From contig NZ_JAHZSS010000011.1 of the NCBI RefSeq assembly GCF_019457915.1, positions 1 to 64,000 on the forward strand: a DNA stretch of 64,000 bases, given 5' to 3'. Shown one piece after another: positions 28,061-37,200 of the stretch. The DNA comes from Neiella holothuriorum. GTDB lineage: Bacteria; Pseudomonadota; Gammaproteobacteria; Enterobacterales; Neiellaceae. The translations under genes and the position numbers were made by a program. The stretch's first letter is position 1, and each line of letters begins with the position of its first letter. Below the pieces are notes generated by a model. The model did no database searches. It worked only from the letters and a program-made list of their open reading frames with translations, and was not told the DNA's origin.

Positions 28061-28645
28061 TTAACCACCTACATGAAGAGAACGATAGTTACCGTCTTCA
28101 GGGTAAAAACCTAAAAATTTGAGTCGTGTTTTTCCTGTGCGCACGCCAGGATATAAAAATACGGTCGGTACATTGAATTTGCCTTGCAGGCCTGATTCGA
28201 TTGCACCAATACGAAGGTAGGGATGAAGCGCTTCCAGGTCGGTCACGAGTACCAAAGCATTCGGATCTGACTCTGCCTCGAGTAGAAAATTCGCAAAAAC
28301 GTCCTTTAAACCAGAGCCATCCTTCTTTAATGTGTTTTCGATTGATTGACTGACTTTTTCGAAATTGAGAGGATCCTTTTTATCCGCTGCATTCCACATT
28401 TTTTTGACCGCAGGATTAATTTTTTCGAGCAGCAGTTCTATTTGTTTAGCAATGGAAAACTCATGCACCACCCAGCCTTCAGATTTCAGGCGGGAAAGCC
28501 AAGCTTTTTTTTGTCGTTTAACTGCGACAATATCTTCTGGCGAAAAAACCAAGTAGTAAATGGGCTCAAAGCTTGCGTGTGTAAACTCTCTTCCCTGCTT
28601 TATCTTGGCAACTAGCTCATCGAAATTTGATTTAAGCAATGACAT
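28061..28645 (-). CDS. brxB: BREX protein BrxB (DUF1788)
   Basis: 194-residue DUF1788 protein, a required small BREX component of unknown biochemical role. The C-terminal signature VPTVFLYPGVRTGKTRLKFL followed by GFYPEDGNYRS identifies the family. The start overlaps brxA by 14 bases. No membrane segment or signal is seen, so it is cytoplasmic. Confidence 0.93.
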   Translation of the reverse strand: MSLLKSNFDELVAKIKQGREFTHASFEPIYYLVFSPEDIVAVKRQKKAWLSRLKSEGWVVHEFSIAKQIELLLEKINPAVKKMWNAADKKDPLNFEKVSQSIENTLKKDGSGLKDVFANFLLEAESDPNALVLVTDLEALHPYLRIGAIESGLQGKFNVPTVFLYPGVRTGKTRLKFLGFYPEDGNYRSLHVGG

Positions 28646-29408
28646 CTATAACTTCCTCCATGTTCTTGTATGCCCAGCTAATCTGAACAACATCGCCAGC
28701 AGCTTGAATAATCCAGTACCTATTTACAGCCAATGCCTTCAATTCTTCTCTTACATCCCCAGGGCTTAAGCCAAACAATTGCCAGTCGGGGTGATTAATT
28801 ATTGCGTTATCACCTAGTCCCGAAAAGTGAAGTTCATAGGCTAGGTACACTGCAACGTGTTCTGACAATCTTGGAGGGGTTAATCTACGTTCGGCTCTGC
28901 TTGCAACTTCAAGGAAGTTGTAATCAACCAAACAACCTAAGAGGTAAGAAGAGACTCGTTTTATAGTTGTTTCCGACCAGGGCTTCTTCATCTTGCCATC
29001 TTGCAAGCCCATCTCTACAAAGCTTTTAGAGTCCTCTGCGAGAATGCATTGATAGCCTGAAGCGTATTTTTGCCAATAAACGTTTTTTACGAATTCGGCC
29101 AATATGTAATTGGCTCTTGCTGTATACAAGTAGAAAATTTGACTGACTTCGAGTGAAGAAAGGCTTGGCAAAAGCGCTTTCACGAATTGGGCAGTATCCT
29201 CTTTCCGCAAGTATCGTGGGACGAAGCACTCTGCAACGATATTGCGTAATCGTCTTGCTGTAACATTGGGGAACGAGCCTGATTCTAAAGCTGTATCAAT
29301 TAGATCTTGTGTGGCCATCCCAGGTTGCCATAGTTCAAAAAGCCCCTTTGTTTCTTCTTTGAGTCCTAAGCCAGCCTGAAGCTGTGTTGTATAAAATTGT
29401 TCAGTCAT
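28632..29408 (-). CDS. brxA: BREX protein BrxA (DUF1819)
   Basis: 258-residue DUF1819 protein. The family has a NusB-like helical fold and binds DNA in studied cases. Recognisable parts are the N-terminal TTQLQAGLGLKEETKGLFEL, GSFPNVTARRLRNIVAECFVPR (about 44-64) and the ending ISWAYKNMEEVIDVIA. It is somewhat longer than the usual near-200 residues. The gene lies two bases after the BrxE-like gene and overlaps brxB. Confidence 0.92.
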   Translation of the reverse strand: MTEQFYTTQLQAGLGLKEETKGLFELWQPGMATQDLIDTALESGSFPNVTARRLRNIVAECFVPRYLRKEDTAQFVKALLPSLSSLEVSQIFYLYTARANYILAEFVKNVYWQKYASGYQCILAEDSKSFVEMGLQDGKMKKPWSETTIKRVSSYLLGCLVDYNFLEVASRAERRLTPPRLSEHVAVYLAYELHFSGLGDNAIINHPDWQLFGLSPGDVREELKALAVNRYWIIQAAGDVVQISWAYKNMEEVIDVIA

Positions 29409-29410
29409 GA

Positions 29411-29917
29411 CTAAACATCACTTTGGAAATAGGGAAATGATTTTGTGCCATTGTTAAAAGCTTGAAAGTAAGCAGATGCCATTTGTGCAATTGACTGCTC
29501 CCACTGACTAGCTTTTACCTGCCCCAGGCTTATGGGGCCTTCTCCAGTAAGGCTTGCGGAGCCAATTATTTCACTTAACTCGGCTAACGCTTTGTCTTTT
29601 GATACCAAAAGTGATTCAAAATCTTCAGCTTGTGCTGACTGGATTTTATCGACTAACGCTTTTTCTAAATACTCAGGAAGGCGAAATAAGTGGAACGATT
29701 TACCGACTCCAATTGAGTCATCATGTATCCGAGCTGCGGCAGCTGAAACAGCTTCGTATTGCGCCAGATGAGCTGTTCTAGGAAAAGTAAATTCCAGCAT
29801 TTTCTTTGTTGAGGGGGTTAAAAAATTTGAAGACCACCAATTATGCTGAGTCTTTTCTCCAAGAAAACCAACCAAGTATCTAAGCTGAGCTAGTTTTGCG
29901 ATTAATTGATTTTCCAT
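29411..29917 (-). CDS. brxE: BrxE-like BREX protein
   Basis: 168-residue cytoplasmic protein resembling the BrxE family, which is described as the first gene of type 6 BREX. The visible features are LRYLVGFLGEKTQHNWWSS near the N-terminus (about 12-30), FPRTAHLAQYEAVSAAA (about 45-61) and SFHLFRLPEYLEKALV (about 74-89), an arrangement I associate with BrxE; no catalytic motif is evident. It sits between the WYL regulator (one-base TAATG overlap) and brxA (two-base gap), which is the brxE position. Its presence together with brxL rather than brxD/brxHI is unusual. If the family call is wrong it is an unnamed BREX accessory gene. Confidence 0.6.
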   Translation of the reverse strand: MENQLIAKLAQLRYLVGFLGEKTQHNWWSSNFLTPSTKKMLEFTFPRTAHLAQYEAVSAAAARIHDDSIGVGKSFHLFRLPEYLEKALVDKIQSAQAEDFESLLVSKDKALAELSEIIGSASLTGEGPISLGQVKASQWEQSIAQMASAYFQAFNNGTKSFPYFQSDV

Positions 29918-30825
29918 TAGTTGATACCTGTTACTTTATAACCTGGTGCAATCATTAAGTTCTCTGCACCTGTTAATGCTTGAACGTTTCTGAGCCAAAG
30001 TTGATATTCAGCTCCTTGGAGAGAAGCTCGTTCAGTACAATCCACATTCCAACGTCTTAAAACATAACCGGCTAACGCAGCCTTGGTACTGATCCAAAGC
30101 ACTCCTTCTTCCATTCCATAATCCATTTCAATAGCTTCAGGATGTTGGATGTTGCTCGGGTGAGGAACAAGTTCGAGAGTAATTGGAGCTCTCCAATGAG
30201 TGTCATAGCTTTGCGACTCGACTTCATCCACTTCTGTTGGCAACACCGTCACCTCGCCTATGCGAGTCAGCACGAAATCACGAAACGACTGAGATTTTCG
30301 ATCGTATGCGCGAACATGCCAACGCAAGCCATTATCAACAATGGTGTGAGGCACTAGTTCTCGCTCACTAGTGCCACTGCTTAAGCTTGTGTAGGTGACT
30401 TTAACCGGCCGCTTGTTGATCACCGCCTGTGACAAACGCGCCACCACGAAGATGTCCGGCACGTTCAATTGTGTAGGTGCCGTGACCGGAAACTCAACGT
30501 CGCCTACAGCATCAAAACCATCTGATATCTGGTGAGCAATCTTCATTAGTGATTTACGCGCATCATGCTTAAACAGCGGCTTAAACAAGTTGGTGATGAA
30601 ATATTTTTTGACCGCGTTGTCGTAGGCCATGTTATTTGGCGCCAGCTCTTTATAGAGTGACAAATCTCGACTGGCAGCAGCGAGCCCTAATTCAAATCGC
30701 TTAACGATTTCACTGCGAGTGACGTAACCAGCAAACAGCAGCTTGAAATCGATGTAGGCGAGTCGTTGCTTTTGGGCGTAATTAACGTCTTCAGGGATCA
30801 CAGCGTTTCCTTGATACTTATCCAT
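29917..30825 (-). CDS. brxR: WYL-domain transcriptional regulator BrxR
   Basis: 302-residue regulator with an N-terminal winged helix (about 15-75, FAGYVTRSEIVKRFELGLAA) and a WYL domain (about 130-210, with KRPVKVTYTSLSSG and LRWHVRAYDRKSQ) plus a C-terminal extension. In studied BREX operons BrxR is a dimeric repressor that binds an inverted repeat upstream of its own gene. Here TGTATC-N5-GATACA lies 17 bases upstream of the start. It is the first gene of the BREX operon and is divergent from the methyltransferase-HNH gene. Confidence 0.88.
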   Translation of the reverse strand: MDKYQGNAVIPEDVNYAQKQRLAYIDFKLLFAGYVTRSEIVKRFELGLAAASRDLSLYKELAPNNMAYDNAVKKYFITNLFKPLFKHDARKSLMKIAHQISDGFDAVGDVEFPVTAPTQLNVPDIFVVARLSQAVINKRPVKVTYTSLSSGTSERELVPHTIVDNGLRWHVRAYDRKSQSFRDFVLTRIGEVTVLPTEVDEVESQSYDTHWRAPITLELVPHPSNIQHPEAIEMDYGMEEGVLWISTKAALAGYVLRRWNVDCTERASLQGAEYQLWLRNVQALTGAENLMIAPGYKVTGIN

Positions 30826-30842
30826 TGACTGGAATCGCAGTT

Positions 30843-30859
30843 TGTATCATTTGGATACA
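30843..30859. promoter_or_regulatory. Candidate BrxR operator
   Basis: TGTATC (30843-30848) and GATACA (30854-30859) are perfect six-base arms five bases apart, just upstream of brxR. On the minus strand a TTGAAG (30865-30870) stands about where a -35 would be, so the operator would overlap the core promoter of the operon. Confidence 0.6.
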
Positions 30860-31027
30860 TACTTCAATGGGTGATGTTTGATGAAGCTCAAGTTAATAAC
30901 TTAGAGTTCTGATTAGATAGTCAGCCAATGGATAATCCGATTAAATTCTGCACGTTGGCAGTCATTAGTCTTAGTCATAGCAGCATGCTAAATTCAATAT
31001 CCAAACACCGCTGAAGGAGTAGCAGCA

Positions 31028-32581
31028 GTGAAGTACCCCAAGTCCACCAACACCAATTTCTATAACCTGCATGCAGCGGAAATGAATAAGCAGTACGCTT
31101 CTGTCGCTTTTGAGCAGGTTCACAAGGCTTGGGATGGCGAACTTCAGCAGTTGTTGAGTAAACAATCTCCCCGAGTGCTCGATATCGGAGCTGGTTCTGG
31201 CCGTGATGCCGCTCGTATGGCCGAGCTAGGCCGTGAGGTTAATTTGAGCGTCATCGCCGTTGAGCCCGCTGAAGCGTTAGCCCAATATGGTAAACAGCTC
31301 ACCCAAGGGTTGAATGTTCACTGGGTGACTGATGCCCTACCCGCTCTTGAGAAAACCTATTCACTGAATCTCACTTACGATCTGATCTTACTCAGCGCGG
31401 TTTGGATGCATATTCCTGAGTCTTCGCGCGAACGTGCTCTGCGCAAAATGGCGAACTTGCTTAGGCCAGGCGGCAAAATCGTGATGTCCCTGCGGCATGG
31501 GCCAAGCCCCGATGAACGCATCATGCATAAGGTCAGCATTGACGAAATAAAAGCCATTGCGAACCGATTGGGCCTGCAGCTGAGCAAGCAGGTTTCGGAT
31601 TCTGAAGATCAGCTCAACCGCCAAGAAGTCAGTTGGCAAACGGTCGTACTGACCTTGCCCGATGATGGCACTGGTGCATTTCCATTGATTCGTCATATTG
31701 CGGTCAATGACAACAAAAGCGCATCGTACAAATTAGCCCTATTGCGCGTACTTTTGCGCATTGCCGATGGTTGCCCAGGTGCCGCTCGCCGCGAAGGTAA
31801 ATCAGTGTTACTGCCGATGGGCTTAGTGGCTTTATTTTGGTGTCAGCAGTACAAGCGATTAGTCGACGTCTATGACATAAAACAGAGCTCGAATCCCAAT
31901 CGGGGGCTTGGTTTTATCAAAGACGATGGTTGGCGTAAGCTTACTCACATTGCCGCAGATGACTTTGCAATAGGTAGGCTATTTACTGGCGATGAGGCAA
32001 TCGCAATGCACCGTACATTGAGCCAGTGCAGCCATACCATCCGCGATATGCCCTGCAAGTACATCTCACTGCCCAATACCGATGATCAGGTATTCCATGT
32101 TCATAGCAAAACGGTCAAAGCTAAAGATACCTTGTTTGTTGATATTGAAAGCCTTTGGCGTTGGGGAGAATTCGAGTTACCCGAGTCGCTGTGGTTGAGC
32201 TTAAGTCGATATGCCTGTTGGGTGGAGCCGGTTTTAGTGAGCGAATGGGTCAATGTGGTTGGCGGATTTAAATCCAACAGCCACTTCTCGCGAAGTGAAC
32301 TATTCGGCAGCTTGCAATGGCAGCGAGCAGAGCACAATACATCGCAAGTGCGACGACGAGTAGATGAGCTTCAACAGGCAAATAGCGATATCCGCTGCGT
32401 TTGGTCGGGCAAGTCATTACCCACAAGCTACGCCGTGGATCACTGCATGCCATTTTCGCGTTGGCCAAATAATGATTTTTGGAACCTGTTGCCAGCAACA
32501 TCAAAATTGAATCTACAAAAGTCTGATAAGTTGCCCACGTCGAAACGAATGAACGCCGCTCGTGATGTCATCATCGATTGA
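31028..32581 (+). CDS. Class I SAM methyltransferase fused to HNH nuclease, ending at an in-frame TGA
   Basis: The GTG at 31028 has AAGGAG eight bases upstream. The 517 residues begin with a class I methyltransferase domain: SAM motif VLDIGAGSGRDAARMAE at about 50-66 and the post-motif region LLSAVWMHIPESSRERAL with LLRPGGKIVMSLRHGP. A middle region (about 215-440) of unknown fold follows. The C-terminus is an HNH domain: CVWSGKSLPTSYAVDHCMPF and NDFWNLLPATSKLNLQKSDK (about 457-505). After the TGA at 32579 the same frame stays open for 56 more codons to TAA at 32750-32752, encoding WQLAWHDQPIQQQRFYAEA onward, a plausible native end. So the gene is either nonsense-truncated or reads through. 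Located divergent from BREX, it could be a modification or restriction accessory. Confidence 0.75.
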   Translation: MKYPKSTNTNFYNLHAAEMNKQYASVAFEQVHKAWDGELQQLLSKQSPRVLDIGAGSGRDAARMAELGREVNLSVIAVEPAEALAQYGKQLTQGLNVHWVTDALPALEKTYSLNLTYDLILLSAVWMHIPESSRERALRKMANLLRPGGKIVMSLRHGPSPDERIMHKVSIDEIKAIANRLGLQLSKQVSDSEDQLNRQEVSWQTVVLTLPDDGTGAFPLIRHIAVNDNKSASYKLALLRVLLRIADGCPGAARREGKSVLLPMGLVALFWCQQYKRLVDVYDIKQSSNPNRGLGFIKDDGWRKLTHIAADDFAIGRLFTGDEAIAMHRTLSQCSHTIRDMPCKYISLPNTDDQVFHVHSKTVKAKDTLFVDIESLWRWGEFELPESLWLSLSRYACWVEPVLVSEWVNVVGGFKSNSHFSRSELFGSLQWQRAEHNTSQVRRRVDELQQANSDIRCVWSGKSLPTSYAVDHCMPFSRWPNNDFWNLLPATSKLNLQKSDKLPTSKRMNAARDVIID

Positions 32582-32752
32582 TGGCAACTGGCGTGGCATG
32601 ACCAACCGATACAGCAACAACGTTTCTATGCTGAAGCAATCGCTGCCCTGCCAGGGTTGAATGTTGGCTCTGACTCGGTAACCGACGTATTTGAAGCGAT
32701 GCTGATGCAGCGCGAACGACTACACGAAACCCAGCAACTAATGGAATGGTAA
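32582..32752 (+). pseudogene. In-frame continuation of the methyltransferase-HNH gene after the TGA
   Basis: Fifty-six codons in the same frame as the upstream gene, ending in TAA. The translated segment is amphipathic and ends RERLHETQQLMEW. No start codon with a ribosome-binding site is present, so it is not an independent gene. It probably is the original C-terminus, cut off by a TGG to TGA change. Confidence 0.6.
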
Positions 32753-32778
32753 TACAAGCGACTAAAAGGAACTGATAT

Positions 32779-33399
32779 ATGCGCTTAAAAGGAAAGCTGG
32801 CTCAATGGAATGAGCAAAAAGCCTATGGCTTTATCACCCCAACCACCGGTGACAAGCAAATATTTATTCATAAGAATGCATTTGCTAACCGATCCAGAGC
32901 CCCAAAGGCCGGCGACATTGTCACCTTCACGTTGAGTCAAGACAACCAAGACCGACCGTGTGCCGCCAATGCAGTGTTTGCTGGGGAGGCTGTGCGCCAG
33001 TCTAAGACCAAAACATCAGGTAAAAAACCAGGAAAAGGCTCAGTCTATCTAGCTCTGACTTGGCTCGTTGTTTTGGCCGCTATCGGCATTTTGGGGTTGC
33101 TGCCAGTGAAGCTAGTTGTTGCGCTATTAGGGCTCAACGTATTCACATTTGTAGCGTACGCATGGGACAAATTAAAAGCACAACGTGGTGCTTGGCGAAC
33201 GCCTGAAAGTACGCTGCACTTGCTTGCTTTAGCCGGCGGTTGGCCGGGCGCTGCCATTGCCCAGCAACTGCTTCGCCATAAGTCCAAGAAGCAATCATTC
33301 CGAGCCGTTTATTGGGGCACTGTGATTTGCAATATTACGGCAGTCATGTGGTTGCTATCGGGTCAAGGGCAGCAAGCGCTAGCGGCATTCGGTGCATAA
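32779..33399 (+). CDS. Cold-shock domain and DUF1294 membrane protein
   Basis: 206 residues. The N-terminus (1-70) is a cold-shock OB-fold with the RNA-binding pattern KAYGFITPTTGDKQIFIHKN. After a lysine-rich linker there are two or three membrane helices (about 89-125 and 175-195) and a DUF1294 domain with NVFTFVAYAWDKLKAQRGAW and LLALAGGWPGAAIAQQ. The combination is common in Gammaproteobacteria; function is unknown, perhaps nucleic-acid binding at the inner membrane. It has a GGAA about 10 bases upstream and ends one base before the next gene. Confidence 0.85.
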   Translation: MRLKGKLAQWNEQKAYGFITPTTGDKQIFIHKNAFANRSRAPKAGDIVTFTLSQDNQDRPCAANAVFAGEAVRQSKTKTSGKKPGKGSVYLALTWLVVLAAIGILGLLPVKLVVALLGLNVFTFVAYAWDKLKAQRGAWRTPESTLHLLALAGGWPGAAIAQQLLRHKSKKQSFRAVYWGTVICNITAVMWLLSGQGQQALAAFGA

Positions 33400-33400
33400 T

Positions 33401-34414
33401 ATGGAGCGAATATTCACAAAAAATTGGATCTTAGTGTTTGTAGTGGTCATTGCTACCCCCGTATTTGGTGACCAGCAATATACTGAATCAGCCTGCCTAC
33501 TCATACAGCAGCAAATAGAGCAAGACAGCCGGAAATATGGTGAACAATCCAGTTATGTTGTTCGTAATCAAGCAGTCTTAGATCGACACTGCGTATCGCC
33601 AACACCGGTGCGTCACCAACAGAAACTGCCTTCGCCCAAAAACCAGAATGGGCAGCAGAAACCACTAACCGTTGCTTCGCAACGGCCGTTAAGCCATCCT
33701 TCGGTGGCGAAGGGCCTAGATCAGCAACATGGTGCAATCAACTCCAACATCAATAAACCCTCGGCCGTAACGCGTATGCCAACCCTGTTAGTTATCTGCA
33801 TTGCGATATTATTCCTTATCACGATAATCATGCGCACAGGAGCGGCTCGACGTTATTTCAAAGTGCTAAAAGGACGTTTGGGTGAAGCGGAGGTGACACG
33901 GGTTCTGCAAAAACATTTGAATGAGCAAGACTACACAATACTCAACGATGTGACCTTGTCTTTGGCGGATGGTGGAACAACGCAGATCGACCACGTTGTG
34001 CTGTCGCAGTTTGCCATATTCGTCATTGAAACTAAAAACATGACAGGCTGGATCTTTGGACACCAACACCAAAGCATGTGGACTCAAACAATCGGTCGAA
34101 AATCGTTCCGATTTCAAAACCCTATACGTCAAAACTATAAGCACACAAAAGCACTCGCGATGCTACTTAATGTCGCACATGAACAATTTCGATCGGTCAT
34201 CGTCTTCACAGATGCGGCACAATTGAAAACGAAAATGCCGGGCAACGTTGGTAAACCTGCGGCCATGGCACTTTATATCAAGTCATTTTCTGACAGAATC
34301 ATCGACGCAGACGAGCTCAAACATATCGCGCAACACTTGGATCATGTGCGACTTGAGCGTTCAGCTAAAACCAACAGATCCCATATCGACTACTTAGAAA
34401 AAACGCGAAACTAG
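33401..34414 (+). CDS. Membrane-anchored NERD domain protein
   Basis: 337 residues from the ATG at 33401 (a GTG three codons earlier is also open). There is a signal-like N-terminal hydrophobic segment (about 8-25, ILVFVVVIATPVFG), a polar low-complexity region, a second membrane helix (about 124-142, LLVICIAILFLITIIM) and a C-terminal NERD nuclease-related domain (about 155-270) with LGEAEVTRVLQKHL, DGGTTQIDHVVLS and FVIETKNMTGWIFG. The D...ExK arrangement fits a PD-(D/E)xK-type fold, which is found in DNA-processing and defence proteins. It follows the DUF1294 gene directly and probably shares its transcript. Confidence 0.82.
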   Translation: MERIFTKNWILVFVVVIATPVFGDQQYTESACLLIQQQIEQDSRKYGEQSSYVVRNQAVLDRHCVSPTPVRHQQKLPSPKNQNGQQKPLTVASQRPLSHPSVAKGLDQQHGAINSNINKPSAVTRMPTLLVICIAILFLITIIMRTGAARRYFKVLKGRLGEAEVTRVLQKHLNEQDYTILNDVTLSLADGGTTQIDHVVLSQFAIFVIETKNMTGWIFGHQHQSMWTQTIGRKSFRFQNPIRQNYKHTKALAMLLNVAHEQFRSVIVFTDAAQLKTKMPGNVGKPAAMALYIKSFSDRIIDADELKHIAQHLDHVRLERSAKTNRSHIDYLEKTRN

Positions 34415-34758
34415 GTAAACCGAAAATCGATAGTTCAAAAATGGCTTTTTGCGAATTCATAACCATCAACATAAACCATTGTTTAATATGACTATTAATC
34501 GACTTTCCCTTGCAAAAATTCGATACTAATAGGTTCCAACAAAATCCTTGATGATGATAAACCTGCGGTCGGTTGAGCTAGTGCAGTCCGCAGCTTTGCA
34601 TAACCAGCTCACAATGCTTGCCGAAGATCTGTGCTTAGGCACCGGATAACTCACCACATAACTGTGCTCGAATGGTCGAAACTACCGCACCGCTCTGTCT
34701 TAGATTGTTAGAGAAGGAGTCGCAGATCTACGGTTTATTCTTTAACAATCAAACGCAG
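34415..34758. other. Gene-free stretch between the NERD gene and the recombinase trio
   Basis: 344 bases between convergent genes. I see no convincing ORF, RNA or strong terminator. It may contain the junction between the BREX cargo and the second recombinase module, but no repeat matching another part of the window was found. Confidence 0.5.
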
Positions 34759-37200
34759 TTATAGCGAGAGGCAGTGTAACGCAAAGAGCATAAGTAGCGG
34801 TCGCATGGCTGTGGATGAGCGATTGTTGTAGCTCATTTGAATACTTAGGACTGCTCGAGTAAAGGTACAATCCGCTCGTTGCTCGCGCGTAACAAAGCGG
34901 CGCCAGTCAGATAAACGAAGGCCTCGGTCATCGGCAATCAAGCGGATTTCAATAGAGTGGTTGGATTGCGATATAGCTTCAGCGCCGCCCAACGCATCAA
35001 TAAATGCTATTACTTGCTTGGCTTGTTGTGTCGTCGAGCAGGTGAATCGTGCTTGTCCTGCTTGCTCATAACATTCAATTGCGCACTTCAAGTCATTTGT
35101 TTTGAGACGCTTGCATTCAATGGCTTGAAGCACCGACCAAAGTCCGTGTTCAAACAGCCGGCGTTCATCTGGCGAACGAGGCATTGGCAATGTCATTTCA
35201 GTGCCAAATTTGCACAGGTTTGGATGATACTGCTTGATGCATGCTAGAGCCTTTGCACAGCCCTCTTTTAAGGATTGTTGGGCTTTGGGTAACGGGCCGT
35301 CAGGCATACTAATACCTATCATCAAGTTTGGCAGCTCGGGTCCGATGTTAGTGACCGGCGTATTAATTTGGGCGGGCCGACCTTTCTTGACCCCAAGCGT
35401 GACAACGGCCTCTGCAGCTTTAAATGCAGTAATCAATTTTTGCCGCTGGAATTCACGCTCTGACAATTGACCTTGATGGTACTGATAATGCTCACCAAGC
35501 AACTGCCGCATGGTTGAAGGCTTCAAAGCTGGCACCATCTGATTGAGTCGCTCTGCGATGCATTCATGAGCAGAATGAATGTAGTGAGCCAATGTTGTTC
35601 TGATATGACCATGTCCCATGTCTTCCGCCAACTCGTCGAGTAGCGAATCGAGCAACTGGTCGCCAAAAGCTCCTTCTGCATGCTGCCGAACAATCGATTC
35701 AAATAGGCTGGATGCCACGCTATGACGAAAGCTGTGTGCGACTCTGTCAGCATCGCGGCTAATCTTTCTTATGCTGCTGTTCACAATCCTTGAAACATCG
35801 TGTTTGTTGGATGGGCGCCCTAAAGGCATCAACATGGGCGCTTGTTGAGGTGATAGCGATTTGCGAATCGCTAGCCACAGCTGGATGAGTGGCTCATTCA
35901 TGAACACGATGCGGTTGGCATTTAAAGTTTTAATAATGCGGTGAATGTGAAGCTCAACTTCGCCACTTGTGCGAAATACCACATCGTCTGCGCGAACAGG
36001 AAATAGCTCTGATTCTCTTAAGCCCACGGTATTTAATATTGTCAGCCACACATACCAAGCAGCAAGCGACAATTCATCGTTTCCAGCGCTAAGAAGTGCA
36101 TGCAATTGCGTATTATTCACCCGCGCTGCATTCACGAATTTGGCACCAACACCAGTCCTTCGATTTCTAACACCATACAAGTCATTTAAGACCTGATTGG
36201 CAACGCGCTGCGATTCATCCGATTTGTTTTCTGCTTGGTAGTCGTTTGCCAATTTTGCTGACACGCCATTGATGCGCGTCGATAGATTGCTGTCATCAAC
36301 ACCAAACTCATCACATATACCACGCTGGATTCTATCGAGCCAAGTCAGCAGCGGGCTGCCTGCGAGATTGACATAACTGTGAGCGGTAGACACTTGGATG
36401 TCCTTGCGCTCAAGCTTGTATATGAGCCATTGGCCCAGAAGCTGTCCGGCGGGGCTGAGTTGGGGCAGGCAAGTTCGAATACGCTTAGCGCCTGCCGATC
36501 GATTGATTGAAGGCCGGGTTGGCAATGCTTGTTTGAGTAATTTGATATCGTTGTGGAAGACTTTGTCGGAGCGTGGCTCTAAGTCGCTTTCACCATCTGA
36601 TACGCTTAGGCGACGAGTGGGGCAATTCTCTTCAATGCCGGTCTCAAATACCCGATGACGTTGGTGGTCAAGGCTGACGGTTGAGTATTCGCCGGTCGTA
36701 ATTTTTACAAGGTATGGTGATAACTTACCTCTCCTTAGTTCAAAAAAGTTCTGTGCTATGGCATCACGGCAGTCGCTATAAGAGCAATCAATTGAAAACT
36801 CCGCCGCAATGCTGGCCCACGACAGACTATTCATAACCTCAGCTAGTTCGTCTTGGCTACGGCGCACTAATAGCAGCAACAGCGCAAGCGACACATTGTC
36901 TGGGTGCCAACGCTCCTCCAAATAAATACTCATATCCGTGATGTTGCGCATATTGCCCAACGGAGTGGCTCCTGCGGCAACGGTGTAATTCAACCATATC
37001 TTTTGGCGGCACGTTTGCAACGCTCCTTTGCAACCAACACTTTTAATAACGGCCTTCCACTCGGCCTCACGCAGCAGGCCACCGTACAACATGACCGACA
37101 AGGCAAACGCTGACGCAAGTTTATGGGTTCTGGCCGCATCTGATGCGTCCAGAATACCGATAATGCGCTTGCCCAGGTCTTCAAAATCGTTGCTATTCAT
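34759..37200 (-). CDS. Large tyrosine recombinase-like protein (trio member, GmtZ-like)
   Basis: 813 residues. A tyrosine-recombinase catalytic domain lies in the middle (about 355-565), with the first Arg in VGLRESELFPVRADD, the H-x-x-R pair in VAHSFRHSVASS, and MGHGHIRTTLAHYIHS providing the second His and nucleophile Tyr. The N-terminal 350 residues and C-terminal 230 residues are unrecognised. It is translated from an ATG that overlaps the preceding gene by eight bases. Three overlapping genes with one large integrase, one mid-size recombinase-like and one small unknown protein recall the gamma-mobile-trio (GmtX, GmtY, GmtZ) of mobile defence islands; the size pattern fits but this assignment is from memory. 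Confidence 0.72.
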   Translation of the reverse strand: MNSNDFEDLGKRIIGILDASDAARTHKLASAFALSVMLYGGLLREAEWKAVIKSVGCKGALQTCRQKIWLNYTVAAGATPLGNMRNITDMSIYLEERWHPDNVSLALLLLLVRRSQDELAEVMNSLSWASIAAEFSIDCSYSDCRDAIAQNFFELRRGKLSPYLVKITTGEYSTVSLDHQRHRVFETGIEENCPTRRLSVSDGESDLEPRSDKVFHNDIKLLKQALPTRPSINRSAGAKRIRTCLPQLSPAGQLLGQWLIYKLERKDIQVSTAHSYVNLAGSPLLTWLDRIQRGICDEFGVDDSNLSTRINGVSAKLANDYQAENKSDESQRVANQVLNDLYGVRNRRTGVGAKFVNAARVNNTQLHALLSAGNDELSLAAWYVWLTILNTVGLRESELFPVRADDVVFRTSGEVELHIHRIIKTLNANRIVFMNEPLIQLWLAIRKSLSPQQAPMLMPLGRPSNKHDVSRIVNSSIRKISRDADRVAHSFRHSVASSLFESIVRQHAEGAFGDQLLDSLLDELAEDMGHGHIRTTLAHYIHSAHECIAERLNQMVPALKPSTMRQLLGEHYQYHQGQLSEREFQRQKLITAFKAAEAVVTLGVKKGRPAQINTPVTNIGPELPNLMIGISMPDGPLPKAQQSLKEGCAKALACIKQYHPNLCKFGTEMTLPMPRSPDERRLFEHGLWSVLQAIECKRLKTNDLKCAIECYEQAGQARFTCSTTQQAKQVIAFIDALGGAEAISQSNHSIEIRLIADDRGLRLSDWRRFVTREQRADCTFTRAVLSIQMSYNNRSSTAMRPLLMLFALHCLSL

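Noticed and set aside
32579-32581. Selenocysteine codon in the methyltransferase-HNH gene
   Set aside because: The position is not an active-site Cys/Sec context and no SECIS-like hairpin was recognised. A Trp to stop mutation is simpler.
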